The notes beneath the pieces were generated by a model, which did no database searches, was not told the origin of the DNA, and saw only the letters and a list, made by a program, of their open reading frames with translations. This document shows positions 16,288 to 25,820 of a stretch of DNA of 64,000 bases, one piece after another. The position numbers were made by a program, and so were the translations under genes. The DNA comes from Streptococcus porcinus (lineage in GTDB: Bacteria > Bacillota > Bacilli > Lactobacillales > Streptococcaceae): the NCBI RefSeq assembly GCF_901542335.1, contig NZ_LR594036.1, positions 930,001-994,000 on the forward strand, written 5' to 3'. How positions within the stretch are numbered: position 1 is the first letter of the stretch; each line of letters begins with the position of its first letter.

Positions 16288-17151
16288 ATGGCTATTATTC
16301 AATGGTTCCCTGGACACATGTCTAAAGCTCGTAGACAAGTACAAGAAAATTTAAAACATGTTGATTTTGTAACTATATTAGTTGACGCACGTTTACCATT
16401 ATCTAGTCAGAATCCAATGTTAACGAAGATTGTTGGTGATAAACCAAAGTTGATGATTCTTAATAAGGCTGATTTAGCGGACCAAAGTAGAACAAAGGAG
16501 TGGAAACAATTCTACGAATCAAAAGGTATCAAAACACTAGCTATTAATTCAAAGGAACAAGCTACTGTCAAAAAGGTGACAGAGGCTGCTAAAGCTTTGA
16601 TGATGGATAAAATTGCAAAACTGCGTCAACGTGGTATTCAAAAAGAAACCTTACGGACAATGATTATTGGAATCCCAAATGCTGGTAAGTCAACTTTGAT
16701 GAACCGTTTAGCAGGTAAAAAAATTGCAGTTGTTGGTAATAAGCCAGGTGTTACCAAGGGGCAACAGTGGTTGAAGTCTAATAAAGACCTTGAAATTTTA
16801 GACACTCCTGGTATTTTATGGCCTAAATTTGAAGACCAAGTAGTTGGCTTGAAATTAGCCTTAACAGGTGCCATCAAAGATCAACTTTTACCCTTAGATG
16901 AAGTCACTATATTTGGCCTTAACTACTTCAAAGAGTATTATCCTAGTCGTCTAATCGAAAGATTTAAAGGAATAAATCTTGAAGCAGAAGCACCTGATAT
17001 CATCATAAGCATGACACAGAAACTGGGCTTCAGGGATGATTATGACCGCTTCTATACCCTATTTATCAAAGAAGTTAGAGATGGAAAATTAGGAACTTTT
17101 ACCTTAGATCAAGTAGAGGAAGCATATGACTCAGACAATCAGGGAAATTAA
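16288..17151 (+). CDS. rbgA: Ribosome biogenesis GTPase RbgA (YlqF)
   Basis: The 287-residue protein starts [16 protein letters not shown], typical of RbgA. It has circularly permuted GTPase motifs: G4 NKAD near residue 60, then G1 GIPNAGKST (about 129-137), then G3 DTPG. The family assembles the late 50S ribosomal subunit (uL16 incorporation) in the cytoplasm. The start ATG 16288 has AAAGGAGAG behind it. The last 26 bases overlap rnhB, an arrangement common in streptococci. All nucleotide-binding motifs are intact, so it should be an active, essential gene. Confidence 0.96.
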   Translation: MAIIQWFPGHMSKARRQVQENLKHVDFVTILVDARLPLSSQNPMLTKIVGDKPKLMILNKADLADQSRTKEWKQFYESKGIKTLAINSKEQATVKKVTEAAKALMMDKIAKLRQRGIQKETLRTMIIGIPNAGKSTLMNRLAGKKIAVVGNKPGVTKGQQWLKSNKDLEILDTPGILWPKFEDQVVGLKLALTGAIKDQLLPLDEVTIFGLNYFKEYYPSRLIERFKGINLEAEAPDIIISMTQKLGFRDDYDRFYTLFIKEVRDGKLGTFTLDQVEEAYDSDNQGN

Positions 17152-17902
17152 AGAAAATCTTGAGGCTGTTACTGCCCTTTCTGACCCCATTTGGGAAAAA
17201 CTTGAGCAGGATGAGCGTCAGGGTGTAAAAAAGGCGATCGCCCTTCGAAAAAAAGTGATAGAAGATAACTCTAAAGAAGAACAACGGCTTGAATACATGC
17301 TGCGCTACGAACGAGACATCTACCGACAAGGCTATCATTGTATTGCCGGAATTGATGAGGTAGGGCGGGGGCCATTAGCAGGTCCTGTTGTAGCTGCTTG
17401 TGTTATTCTTCCCAGAAATTGTAAAATTAAGGGATTGAATGATTCAAAAAAAATTCCGAAATCCAAGCATAATATTTTGTTTGAACAAATTAAAAATCAA
17501 GCTGTTGGTATTGGAATAGGTATTGTTGATAATAAAATGATAGACTCTGTCAATATCTACCAAGCTACTAAACTAGCAATGTTGGAAGCTATTAACGATT
17601 TAAAAAAAGTTGAGGTTTTCCCTGATTATTTACTTATTGATGCGATGACGTTAGATATTTCAATACCACAAATGTCACTTATTAAAGGCGATGCCAATTC
17701 CTTATCTATAGCTGCTGCTTCAATAGTTGCTAAAGTAACGAGGGATCAGCTAATGATGAGTTACGATCAAAATTATCCTGGCTATGACTTTGCCCAAAAT
17801 GCAGGCTATGGTACTAAAAAACACTTGTATGGTTTAAAAAAGCATGGTGTCACACCAATTCATCGAAAAAGTTTTGAACCTATTAAATCAATGTTACTGT
17901 AG
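17126..17902 (+). CDS. rnhB: Ribonuclease HII
   Basis: The 258-residue enzyme cuts RNA in RNA-DNA hybrids, including single ribonucleotides. The active site carboxylates are visible: DE in [16 protein letters not shown] (about residue 76), D in LLIDAM and D in AKVTRD. The N-terminal 70 residues are the helical extension usual in Gram-positive RNase HII. It starts at ATG 17126 inside rbgA behind AGAGGAAG, so translation is coupled. A weak hairpin (AATAGT/ACTATT, 17905-17922) after the stop may be a terminator. Confidence 0.96.
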   Translation: MTQTIREIKENLEAVTALSDPIWEKLEQDERQGVKKAIALRKKVIEDNSKEEQRLEYMLRYERDIYRQGYHCIAGIDEVGRGPLAGPVVAACVILPRNCKIKGLNDSKKIPKSKHNILFEQIKNQAVGIGIGIVDNKMIDSVNIYQATKLAMLEAINDLKKVEVFPDYLLIDAMTLDISIPQMSLIKGDANSLSIAAASIVAKVTRDQLMMSYDQNYPGYDFAQNAGYGTKKHLYGLKKHGVTPIHRKSFEPIKSMLL

Positions 17903-17959
17903 CAATAGTTGTAGTACTATTACTTTATATTTTATATTGATAATAATATGGAGATTAAG

Positions 17960-18508
17960 ATGACTGAATTAGAAAAAATGCTTGCTGGTCACTTGTACGA
18001 CGCAAGTGACATAGAGTTAAAAGAAATGCGTAATAGAGCACGGCAAATCATGGCTGTCTTTAATGCTGAGACAGATGCTCAAAAAAGAAGTCATCTTTTA
18101 AAAAAGTGGCTTGGTAAAACGGGTGAAAATATTTATATGGAAACTCGATTTGTCTGTGATTACGGCTCTAATATTTTTGTAGGTGAGAATTTTTATGCCA
18201 ATTTCAATACAACCATGTTAGATGTCTGTGAAATAAAAATTGGTGATAATGCCATGTTTGGTCCAAACTGTCAGTTATTAACCCCTCTACACCCTCTTGA
18301 TGCGCAAGAACGTATTGCTGGACTAGAATACGGAGCCCCTATAACACTTGGCGATAATATCTGGCTAGGAGGAGGAGTTACTATCTTACCTGGAGTGTCA
18401 CTTGGTGACAACGTTGTTGTCGGAGCAGGAAGTGTTGTAACCAAATCTTTTGGAGATAATGTTGTCTTGGCTGGTAATCCAGCAAAAATTATTAAGTGGT
18501 TGGATTAA
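17960..18508 (+). CDS. Maltose/galactoside-type O-acetyltransferase
   Basis: I choose ATG 17960 (MTELEKMLAGHLYDASD) over ATG 17948, because GGAG at 17950 is then a well-placed ribosome site; the product is 182 residues. The N-terminal Mac domain is followed by left-handed beta-helix hexapeptide repeats, including IGDNAMFGPNCQLL, HPLDAQER and LGDNIWLGGGVTILPGV. The His in LHPLD is the expected catalytic base. Relatives transfer acetyl from acetyl-CoA to sugars such as maltose or galactosides; the natural substrate is not known. A strong terminator follows, so it ends the rbgA-rnhB unit or stands alone. Confidence 0.88.
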   Translation: MTELEKMLAGHLYDASDIELKEMRNRARQIMAVFNAETDAQKRSHLLKKWLGKTGENIYMETRFVCDYGSNIFVGENFYANFNTTMLDVCEIKIGDNAMFGPNCQLLTPLHPLDAQERIAGLEYGAPITLGDNIWLGGGVTILPGVSLGDNVVVGAGSVVTKSFGDNVVLAGNPAKIIKWLD

Positions 18509-18510
18509 TT

Positions 18511-18549
18511 AAAAAAACTTTTACTGTCTTAGTAAAAAGTTTTTTAATT
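18511..18549 (+). terminator. Terminator after the acetyltransferase gene
   Basis: AAAAAACTTTTACT pairs with AGTAAAAAGTTTTTT around a 5-base loop. The A/T flanks make it work in both directions. Confidence 0.9.
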
Positions 18550-18581
18550 TTTGCGAATGGTAGAAGTAGAGAGGTATAATT

Positions 18582-19421
18582 ATGAATAATTTTGAACTTT
18601 ATAAACTTCGAAAAGCCGGTTTGAAAAATCATCACATTTTAAATGTTATTAATTATTATCAAACTTATGGTAAATCCCTATCTTTACGAAATATCGCAGT
18701 TGCTTCTGAAACATCGGATCCAATACAATTTATTGAAACTTACAAAGCAATTGATAGTAAAGCTCTGCGGAAAGAATTTAATCAGTATCCTAGTATTTCC
18801 TTACTTGATAAAAATTACCCCTCATATTTAAAAGAAATCTATAACCCACCGGTTTTACTTTTTTACCAAGGGAATTTAGAACTTTTAAATTATCCCAAAC
18901 TAGCAGTAGTAGGCTCTCGCAAGGCGAGTCAATCAGGCCTAAAAGCGACTCAAAAAATAATAGAAGAATTAAATAATAAACTCATTATTGTTAGTGGTCT
19001 TGCCAGAGGAGTTGATACTGCGGCACATTGTTGTGCACTTAAAACAGGTGGTCATACAATTGCTGTCATTGGCTCTGGTTTCACGCATTACTACCCTAAA
19101 GAAAACCAAAGATTGCAAAAATTTATTGCTTCTAATCACCTTTTACTAACTGAATATGGACCAAATGATCCGCCATTATCCATTCATTTTTCAGAAAGAA
19201 ATCGAATCATTGCTGGTTTAGCAAAGGCGGTTTTAGTTATTGAAGCTAAAAGACGATCCGGAAGCTTAATAACATGTCGATATGCTCTTGAAAATGGTCG
19301 TGAAGTTTTCGCAATTCCTGGAAATATTAGTGATGGTTTTTCAGATGGCTGTAATCAGCTTATTCAAGAAGGCGCAAAGTGCATCATGAGTGGTTTGGAT
19401 GTGCTTACAGAGCTTTTTTAA
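18582..19421 (+). CDS. dprA: DNA processing protein DprA
   Basis: The 279-residue protein has the DprA Rossmann-like domain with VVGSRKASQSG, SGLARGVDTAAH, VIGSGFTHYYP and SERNRIIAGL. DprA binds incoming single-stranded DNA and loads RecA in natural transformation. It acts in the cytoplasm. The gene lies just ahead of topA, the common streptococcal order, but topA has its own promoter. There is no C-terminal winged-helix extension, so it is the short streptococcal form. A late-competence promoter box was not found in the 70 bases upstream. Confidence 0.95.
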   Translation: MNNFELYKLRKAGLKNHHILNVINYYQTYGKSLSLRNIAVASETSDPIQFIETYKAIDSKALRKEFNQYPSISLLDKNYPSYLKEIYNPPVLLFYQGNLELLNYPKLAVVGSRKASQSGLKATQKIIEELNNKLIIVSGLARGVDTAAHCCALKTGGHTIAVIGSGFTHYYPKENQRLQKFIASNHLLLTEYGPNDPPLSIHFSERNRIIAGLAKAVLVIEAKRRSGSLITCRYALENGREVFAIPGNISDGFSDGCNQLIQEGAKCIMSGLDVLTELF

Positions 19422-19454
19422 CTAATAACTTTCTTCCTATATGGAATTTTTTTA

Positions 19455-19483
19455 TTGACAGTTATCTAAAAATGGGATATTAT
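19455..19483 (+). promoter_or_regulatory. Promoter of topA
   Basis: TTGACA at 19455-19460 and TATTAT at 19478-19483 are 17 bases apart, about 40 bases before the topA start. Confidence 0.8.
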
Positions 19484-19524
19484 TCTATAAGCTTTAACCA
19501 TTAAGTTATAGGAAGTGTGACACA

Positions 19525-21651
19525 TTGGTAACAAAAACCGCAACTAAAACAAATTCAAAAAAAAACACTAAAAAGAAAAAGACAACTACAAAGAAGAATT
19601 TGGTTATTGTAGAATCTCCTGCCAAAGCCAAAACAATTGAAAAATATTTAGGGCGCAATTATAAAGTTGTTGCATCAGTTGGTCATATCAGGGATTTAAA
19701 AAAATCATCTATGTCAATTGATTTTGAGAATAATTATCAGCCTGAGTATATCAATATTAGAGGTAAGGGACCACTTATCAACTCTTTAAAAAAGGAAGCT
19801 AAAAATGCCAAAAAAGTTTTCCTGGCAAGTGACCCGGACCGTGAAGGGGAAGCTATTTCATGGCATCTTTCCCATATTCTAGGTCTTGATATCACTGATA
19901 AAAACCGTGTTGTTTTTAATGAGATTACAAAAGATGCTGTAAAAAATGCTTTTGTCGAACCAAGAGAAATTGATATGAATCTAGTTGACTCTCAACAAGC
20001 GAGGCGCGTTCTAGACCGAATCGTTGGGTATTCAATATCACCAATTCTTTGGAAAAAAGTTAAAAAAGGATTGTCAGCTGGGCGTGTGCAATCAGTAGCT
20101 TTGAAATTGATTATTGACCGTGAAAATGAAATTAAAGCTTTTATTCCGGAAGAGTACTGGACTATTGATGGGCTTTTTAAAAAAGGTAAACATAAATTTC
20201 AAGCCAGCTTCTATGGTCTAGATGATAAAAAGATGAAATTAAATACTAATGAGGATGTTCAATTAGTATTGTCAAGGATTACCAGCGATGATTTTAATGT
20301 ATCTAAAGTTGAGAAGAAAGAGAGACGTCGTAATGCACCATTACCCTATACGACCTCTTCCTTACAACAGGATGCAGCTAATAAAATAAATTTCAGAACA
20401 CGAAAAACCATGATGGTTGCTCAACAACTCTATGAGGGGATTAATTTAGGTAGCAACGGAACTCAAGGATTAATTACCTATATGCGTACTGATTCAACAC
20501 GTATTAGTCCTGTTGCTCAAAATGATGCTGCCACTTTTATTAGTCAAAAATTTGGTAGTCATTATTCAAAACATGGAAATCGCGTTAAGAATGCAAGTAG
20601 TTCACAAGATGCCCATGAGGCTATCAGACCTTCAAGTGTTTTTCATACGCCTGAATCAATTGCTAAGTATCTTAATAAAGACCAGTTGAAACTTTATACT
20701 TTAATTTGGAACCGTTTTGTTGCGAGTCAAATGACTGCTGCAGTTTTTGACACTGTCAAAGTAACCCTAGAACAAAACAAGGTTGTCTTTACTTCTAATG
20801 GTAGTCAAATTAAATTTGATGGGTATATGGCGGTCTACAATGATTCCGATAAAAATAAAATGTTACCCGAGATGTCAGAAGGAGAAGTAGTTAAAAAGGA
20901 GAAGACAAGTCCTGAACAGCACTTTACCCAACCACCAGCTCGCTATTCTGAGGCAACTTTAATCAAAACTTTGGAAGAAAATGGAGTAGGACGTCCGTCT
21001 ACCTATGCACCTACCTTAGAGGTCATTCAAAGACGTTACTACGTTAAGTTAGCTGCCAAACGTTTTGAACCAACTGAGCTTGGTGAAATTGTTAATACCT
21101 TAATTGTTGAATTTTTCCCTGATATTGTTGATGTTACCTTTACTGCTGATATGGAATCAAAACTAGATCAAGTAGAAACAGGAGAACGTCAATGGCAAAC
21201 TGTTATTGATAGCTTTTACCAACCTTTTGTGAAAGACTTGGAAAAAGCTGAAGATGAAATTGAAAAAATCCAAATCAAAGATGAGCCTGCTGGGTTTGAT
21301 TGTGACATTTGTGGCCATCCTATGGTAATTAAACTTGGTCGTTTTGGGAAATTTTATGCGTGTAGTAATTTTCCGGAGTGCCGCAATACCAAAGCAATTA
21401 CTAAAGAAATTGGTGTGACCTGTCCAATATGCGGTAAGGGGCAAGTTATTGAACGAAAAACCAAACGTAATCGTGTCTTCTACGGCTGTGATCGTTATCC
21501 AGACTGTGAATTTACTTCTTGGGATATCCCTATCGGAAGAGCTTGTCCTAAATCTGGCGATTACTTAGTTGAAAAGAAAATTCGAGGTGGTAGTAAACAA
21601 GTTGTGTGTAGCAACGAAGCTTGTGATTATAAAGAAGATAAAATCAAATAG
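19525..21651 (+). CDS. topA: DNA topoisomerase I
   Basis: The 708-residue enzyme relaxes negative supercoils. It starts at TTG 19525 behind AGGAAGTG. After a lysine-rich N-terminal tail comes the TOPRIM domain ([16 protein letters not shown], then [13 protein letters not shown]), the catalytic tyrosine in [10 protein letters not shown] (about residue 326), and the core with PARYSEATL. Three C-terminal Cys-type zinc ribbons follow (CDICG, CPICG and CPKSG with their partner Cys pairs). Length and domain order are normal. It is preceded by its own promoter. Confidence 0.97.
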   Translation: MVTKTATKTNSKKNTKKKKTTTKKNLVIVESPAKAKTIEKYLGRNYKVVASVGHIRDLKKSSMSIDFENNYQPEYINIRGKGPLINSLKKEAKNAKKVFLASDPDREGEAISWHLSHILGLDITDKNRVVFNEITKDAVKNAFVEPREIDMNLVDSQQARRVLDRIVGYSISPILWKKVKKGLSAGRVQSVALKLIIDRENEIKAFIPEEYWTIDGLFKKGKHKFQASFYGLDDKKMKLNTNEDVQLVLSRITSDDFNVSKVEKKERRRNAPLPYTTSSLQQDAANKINFRTRKTMMVAQQLYEGINLGSNGTQGLITYMRTDSTRISPVAQNDAATFISQKFGSHYSKHGNRVKNASSSQDAHEAIRPSSVFHTPESIAKYLNKDQLKLYTLIWNRFVASQMTAAVFDTVKVTLEQNKVVFTSNGSQIKFDGYMAVYNDSDKNKMLPEMSEGEVVKKEKTSPEQHFTQPPARYSEATLIKTLEENGVGRPSTYAPTLEVIQRRYYVKLAAKRFEPTELGEIVNTLIVEFFPDIVDVTFTADMESKLDQVETGERQWQTVIDSFYQPFVKDLEKAEDEIEKIQIKDEPAGFDCDICGHPMVIKLGRFGKFYACSNFPECRNTKAITKEIGVTCPICGKGQVIERKTKRNRVFYGCDRYPDCEFTSWDIPIGRACPKSGDYLVEKKIRGGSKQVVCSNEACDYKEDKIK

Positions 21652-21810
21652 AGATTAACCTTTATTGGTTTTGGGTTGAAGAAAAATCTAGTGTGATAAT
21701 TTTCTTTAGCCTTTTTTCTTTGCTATCCTATAATTGCTGTAATGACTAAAACTGACACAGAGGTTATAAGACTTTTGAGTGTAGATAAATATACGATATT
21801 GATAAGTCGA

Positions 21811-21843
21811 AAAAAGCATGCTATTAGTTTTTAGCATGCTTTT
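21811..21843. terminator. Terminator between topA and the LysR gene (bidirectional)
   Basis: AAAAAGCATGCTA pairs with TAGCATGCTTTT. It reaches the stop codon of the LysR gene at 21842, so it serves the minus-strand gene as well as read-through from topA. Confidence 0.85.
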
Positions 21844-22726
21844 AATTAGTTTTTAGGGTTGATAAAAGTTCCTCAATCATTGGACTGAAAGAGTAGTCAT
21901 GACGATAAGCAATTCCAATTGGGTAAAAATCATTTTTGTCTTGGAAAGGAATCCAGACTAAGTCGTCTACTTTACTTAGGCTTTCAAATTCACTGGGTAG
22001 TATAGCGACAGCATTAAGACTTTTTAGGCTATGAATAATAACTTCCCAGTCATTATGTTTAAAAACTATGTCAGGTTCAAAACCTAATGCCCGACTTCGT
22101 CTAGGGAGCATTTCACCTAGCATAAAGTGTTCGTTAAGGGATGCAAATTTACAATCTTTTAAATCGACTAATTTCAAGTGGCTATGGTGAGCCAATTGGT
22201 GATTCTTGGGCAGGACAATACTTACTTTATAACCTTTTGTTGATGTCTGTAGAGGCTCAATGACGATATCTTTACGAAGGCTTGGAAAGGAGAGTAACCC
22301 AATATCAATCTCACCTTTTGCAAGTAAATCTTGTAATTTTCGAGATCCATCTTGAATTAAAGATACTTCAACGTTAGAATGTGTGGCCATAAAAGTAGAA
22401 ATTTGCTTCATAAATTGGATAGCAAAAAGTGCTGTCAAACCAACTCGGATGACTTCTTTCTTTTCCTGATTAAGCTGTTGAATTTCAGCGACAATTTGAT
22501 TGAAATCAGCCATTAAAATTTTGCCTCGTTCATACAAAATATCACCGGCTTCTGTTAGAAGGAGTTGACGACCGTTTTGTGAAAACAAGGTTGTATTTAA
22601 TTCTAATTCTAGTTTTTTGATTGATTGCGATAGTGTCGGCTGTGTAACAAAAAGACTTTTAGCAGCATGAGAGTAATTTTTTGTCTCGGCAACAGCAATA
22701 AAATAAGTTAGTTGTCTGATATCCAT
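21842..22726 (-). CDS. LysR family transcriptional regulator
   Basis: The 294-residue protein has an N-terminal winged helix (MDIRQLTYFIAVAE, then TQPTLSQSIKKLELEL at about 29-44) and a C-terminal effector-binding domain. It is divergent from the EIIC-like permease and D-lactate dehydrogenase type genes, with 210 bases between, the classic layout for a LysR activator of the facing operon. The effector is unknown; a hydroxy acid or related metabolite handled by the facing genes is a fair guess. The DNA recognition site could not be fixed by eye. Confidence 0.9.
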   Translation of the reverse strand: MDIRQLTYFIAVAETKNYSHAAKSLFVTQPTLSQSIKKLELELNTTLFSQNGRQLLLTEAGDILYERGKILMADFNQIVAEIQQLNQEKKEVIRVGLTALFAIQFMKQISTFMATHSNVEVSLIQDGSRKLQDLLAKGEIDIGLLSFPSLRKDIVIEPLQTSTKGYKVSIVLPKNHQLAHHSHLKLVDLKDCKFASLNEHFMLGEMLPRRSRALGFEPDIVFKHNDWEVIIHSLKSLNAVAILPSEFESLSKVDDLVWIPFQDKNDFYPIGIAYRHDYSFSPMIEELLSTLKTN

Positions 22727-22799
22727 AATGAATCCTTTTCTAAAGTTAGTATACCATAAAATGCTATCTTTTATTTAAGAGCATCTATTTATTTGTAGT

Positions 22800-22829
22800 T
22801 TGACAATATAAATTTGTGAACTCTATTAT
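22800..22829 (+). promoter_or_regulatory. Possible promoter in the LysR/permease intergenic region
   Basis: TTGACA at 22800-22805 and TATTAT at 22824-22829 are 18 bases apart on the + strand, 108 bases before the permease start. A second -10-like TATAGT lies near 22882. Which one serves the operon is unclear. Confidence 0.5.
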
Positions 22830-22936
22830 AAAAAGTTATAGTATTATAATTTTTATTAATTTTTATTTTTACTGTGCCTATGTTATAGTTTATATAGTTA
22901 GTGAAATCACAAACAATATTTTGAGGAGGCATTTTA

Positions 22937-23995
22937 ATGTCAGAAACAATTCAAAAGCAGTCTGCTAAATCTTTTACAATGAATGTATTAAATGGTATAG
23001 CATTAGGAACTGTTATCGTCCTTATTCCAGGAGCAATCTTTGGCGAATTAATGAAAGCTTTATTGCCAATGTGGACAGGATTTGCTACGCTTATCGCAGC
23101 AACAGGTCTTGCGACAAGTATGATGGGTCTAGTGATAGGGATGCTTGTCGGGATTAATTTTAAATTTGCTCCAATTCAATCTGCGTCTCTAGGATTAGCT
23201 GTTATGTTTGCAGGTGGAGCAGCTAACTTCAGTAATGGTATGGTGATGCTCAAAGGGACTGGTGATATCATCAATATGGGTATTACAGCTGCATTTGGCG
23301 TACTCTTAATCCAATTTTTAGCTGATAAAACCAAATCCTTTACCTTGATTATCGTTCCAACTGTGACCTTATTGTTAATTGGGGGTGTGGGCCGTTTTCT
23401 ATTGCCTTATGTGAAGTTAATTACGGCTATGATTGGGCAGGGAATTGCCGGATTACTAGGTTTACAGCCAATTTTAATGTCAATTTTAATCGCTATGATC
23501 TTTTGTTTCTTAATCGTTTCACCAATTACAACGGTTGGTATTGCCTTGGCTATTAGTCTGTCAGGTATTGGTTCTGGAGCAGCCAACTTAGGAATTTGTG
23601 CAGCAAGTTTTGGTTTATGTATAGCTGGTTGGACGGTTAATTCTAAAGGAACTTCGCTGGCTCATGTACTTGGTTCGCCAAAAATTTCTATGGCAAATGT
23701 CCTTTCTAAACCAATTATTATGTTGCCAATGCTTTCTACAGCTTCTGTTCTCGGACTTCTTACAGCTATCTTTAATATTCAGGGGACTCCTGCCAGTGCA
23801 GGATTTGGAATTAGTGGCTTGATTGGGCCTATAAATGCATTAAATCTAGCCAAAGGTGGATGGTCGTTTATCAATATTGTGATTGTAATTCTTATTTTTG
23901 TCATAGCTCCAATCGTTTTAAGCTTCGTTTTTAACTACCTCTTTATTAGAGTACTTAAAATCATTAAACTAGAAGATTATAAACTAGATATCTAA
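22937..23995 (+). CDS. PTS EIIC-like membrane permease
   Basis: The 352-residue protein has about ten hydrophobic segments and matches the PTS_EIIC_2-type proteins (PTS transporter subunit IIC without attached IIA or IIB): NGIALGTVIVLIPGAIFGE at the start and the Gly-rich GIGSGAANLGICAASFG in the middle. No EIIA or EIIB gene is nearby, so it may not be a true phosphotransferase permease. It starts at ATG 22937 behind GGAGG. The D-2-hydroxyacid dehydrogenase follows 15 bases after its stop, so both are one operon facing the LysR gene. The substrate may be a hydroxy acid; this is inference. Confidence 0.8.
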   Translation: MSETIQKQSAKSFTMNVLNGIALGTVIVLIPGAIFGELMKALLPMWTGFATLIAATGLATSMMGLVIGMLVGINFKFAPIQSASLGLAVMFAGGAANFSNGMVMLKGTGDIINMGITAAFGVLLIQFLADKTKSFTLIIVPTVTLLLIGGVGRFLLPYVKLITAMIGQGIAGLLGLQPILMSILIAMIFCFLIVSPITTVGIALAISLSGIGSGAANLGICAASFGLCIAGWTVNSKGTSLAHVLGSPKISMANVLSKPIIMLPMLSTASVLGLLTAIFNIQGTPASAGFGISGLIGPINALNLAKGGWSFINIVIVILIFVIAPIVLSFVFNYLFIRVLKIIKLEDYKLDI

Positions 23996-24010
23996 TTAAG
24001 GAGAAACAAA

Positions 24011-25003
24011 ATGAAAATAAAATTATTCAATGTTCGTGGTGAAGAAGCTGTTTTAGCAGAACAGTGGGCAAAAGTTAATCAGGTTGAACTGTCACTTGAT
24101 CAAGGTCCTCTAACTCTAGATACAGTCAAAGAAGCGCAAGGCTTCGATGGCATCGCTAATGCTCAGATTGAACCACTCGACGACTCTATTTATCCAATTT
24201 TAAAAGAAATGGGAATTAAGCAGATTGCTCAGCGCAGTGCAGGAGTGGATATGTACAATCTTGAATTAGCTAAAGAAAATGGAATTATTATTAGTAATGT
24301 TCCAAGCTATTCACCAGAATCGATAGCTGAGTTTACGGTAACTATTGCTTTGAACTTGATTCGTAAAGTAGAACTTATCCGATCAAATGTTAAAGAACAT
24401 AATTTCACTTGGAATCTTCCAATTAGAGGTCGCGTGCTTGGTGATATGACAGTGGCAATAATTGGTACAGGACGTATCGGACTTGCTACTGCAAAAATTT
24501 TTAAAGGATTCGGTTGTAAAGTGGTGGGGTATGATATTTATCAAAGCCCAGCTGCTAAAGAGGTTTTAGAATATAAAGACTCGATTTTAGAGGCTATCCA
24601 AGTTGCAGATGTGGTTTCACTGCACATGCCACCTACATCTGATAATAGTCACTATTTCAATGCTGAACTATTTAAACACTTTAAAAAAGGAGCTATACTT
24701 TTAAATATGGCGCGAGGAGCTTTGATCGATACGGCTGATTTACTAGCTGCCTTAGATCAAGGACTTCTTGATGGTGCGGGGATTGATACGTATGAGTTTG
24801 AAGGTCCTTATGTTCCTAAAAACTTCCAAGAAAAAGTAATTACTGATGCTCTGTTTCTTGATTTAATTCATCATCCAAAGGTCATTTATACTCCTCACGC
24901 CGCTTACTATACAGATGAGGCTGTTAAAAACCTGGTTGAAGGTGCGCTAAATGCAACTGTTGATGTCATTAAGACTGGTACAACACCAATGCGTGTTAAT
25001 TAA
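24011..25003 (+). CDS. D-2-hydroxyacid dehydrogenase (D-lactate dehydrogenase type)
   Basis: The 330-residue enzyme has the family layout: an NAD-binding site GTGRIGLATAKIFKGFG (about 149-165), catalytic Arg in NMARGALIDT (about 234), Glu in DTYEFEGP and His in TPHAAYYTDEA. It interconverts a 2-oxo acid such as pyruvate and the D-hydroxy acid using NAD. It is the second gene of the operon with the EIIC-like permease, and a clear terminator follows. D-lactate dehydrogenase fits best, but D-hydroxyisocaproate dehydrogenase types look alike. Confidence 0.87.
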   Translation: MKIKLFNVRGEEAVLAEQWAKVNQVELSLDQGPLTLDTVKEAQGFDGIANAQIEPLDDSIYPILKEMGIKQIAQRSAGVDMYNLELAKENGIIISNVPSYSPESIAEFTVTIALNLIRKVELIRSNVKEHNFTWNLPIRGRVLGDMTVAIIGTGRIGLATAKIFKGFGCKVVGYDIYQSPAAKEVLEYKDSILEAIQVADVVSLHMPPTSDNSHYFNAELFKHFKKGAILLNMARGALIDTADLLAALDQGLLDGAGIDTYEFEGPYVPKNFQEKVITDALFLDLIHHPKVIYTPHAAYYTDEAVKNLVEGALNATVDVIKTGTTPMRVN

Positions 25004-25011
25004 TACTATAT

Positions 25012-25053
25012 CCGTTAGGCAGACTACATTTTCTGTTTTAACGGACTTTTTTT
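25012..25053 (+). terminator. Terminator after the D-hydroxyacid dehydrogenase gene
   Basis: CCGTTA (25012-25017) pairs with TAACGG (25039-25044), with an inner CAGA/TCTG pairing, followed by a T-rich run. Confidence 0.8.
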
Positions 25054-25092
25054 ATTTTGTCCATTTTAAACGACTTTTTATATATTTTCCTC

Positions 25093-25126
25093 TATAATGG
25101 ACTTTTTTGTTTTTTCCTGTTATAAT
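25093..25126 (+). promoter_or_regulatory. Tandem -10 elements upstream of satD
   Basis: TATAATGGA at 25093 and TATAATGAA at 25121 lie 28 bases apart ahead of satD. GTCCATT (25059-25065) and AATGGAC (25096-25102) form an inverted pair over the first one. No convincing -35 boxes are seen. Confidence 0.45.
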
Positions 25127-25148
25127 GAATCTAGAAAAGGAGAAAACG

Positions 25149-25820
25149 ATGGTATATTTAGCACTTATTGGAGATATTATTCAATCCAAGCAGCTTTCTC
25201 AGCGTTCAGAGGCGCAAGAGCGCTTGAAGACTTGTTTAAAGCGCTTAAATGAGTTCTTTAAACCTTATATCATCTCTAATTTTTCTCTTACACTTGGAGA
25301 TGAGTTCCAAGGGCTAATGAGAATTGATGCTCCTATCTTTTATCTAATTGATTTAATTAATGATGAAATGCGTGATATCCCAATGAGATATGGAATCGGA
25401 GTGGGTGAAATCCTTACTGATATTAATCCAGAAATTAGCATCGGAGCAGATGGTCCTGCTTATTGGTACGCTCGCGAGGCTATTAAGTTCATTCATCAAA
25501 AAAATGATTATGGAATCACTCAAGTTGCTATACGAACAGGAGAAATGGAGGAAGATATTCTTTTAAATAGCTTGTTATCAGCGGGGGAGGCAATCAAATA
25601 TAATTGGCGAACTAGTCAACTAGAGGTCTTTCATGCGTTATTAATATCTAATATCTACCAAGAACATTTTGATCAGCAACAATTAGGTAAGCTGATTGGT
25701 CTATCTCCAAGTGCCTTATCAAAACGTCTGAAAAGTAGTAATCTCAAAATATATTTAAGGAGTCGTCACAGTGCCCAGCAATATATCAACCAAAGATTTG
25801 GAAAGGAGGTAGACAAATGA
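25149..25820 (+). CDS. satD: SatD family protein
   Basis: I choose ATG 25149 (MVYLALIGDIIQSK) behind AAAAGGAG; the frame is open further upstream but lacks a better ribosome site. The 223-residue protein matches SatD, first named in the sat (secretion and acid tolerance) operon of S. mutans, where it follows ylxM, ffh and satC. It has an N-terminal nucleotidyl-cyclase-like part with LTLGDEFQGL and GIGVGEI, and a C-terminal helix-turn-helix-like end (KLIGLSPSALSKRLKSS). Its function is unknown. It overlaps satE by 4 bases. Confidence 0.85.
   Translation: MVYLALIGDIIQSKQLSQRSEAQERLKTCLKRLNEFFKPYIISNFSLTLGDEFQGLMRIDAPIFYLIDLINDEMRDIPMRYGIGVGEILTDINPEISIGADGPAYWYAREAIKFIHQKNDYGITQVAIRTGEMEEDILLNSLLSAGEAIKYNWRTSQLEVFHALLISNIYQEHFDQQQLGKLIGLSPSALSKRLKSSNLKIYLRSRHSAQQYINQRFGKEVDK

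Noticed and set aside
25107..25148. Longer start of satD (about 14 extra residues)
   Set aside because: It would begin in front of the second TATAAT box without a ribosome site, whereas ATG 25149 has AAAAGGAG.
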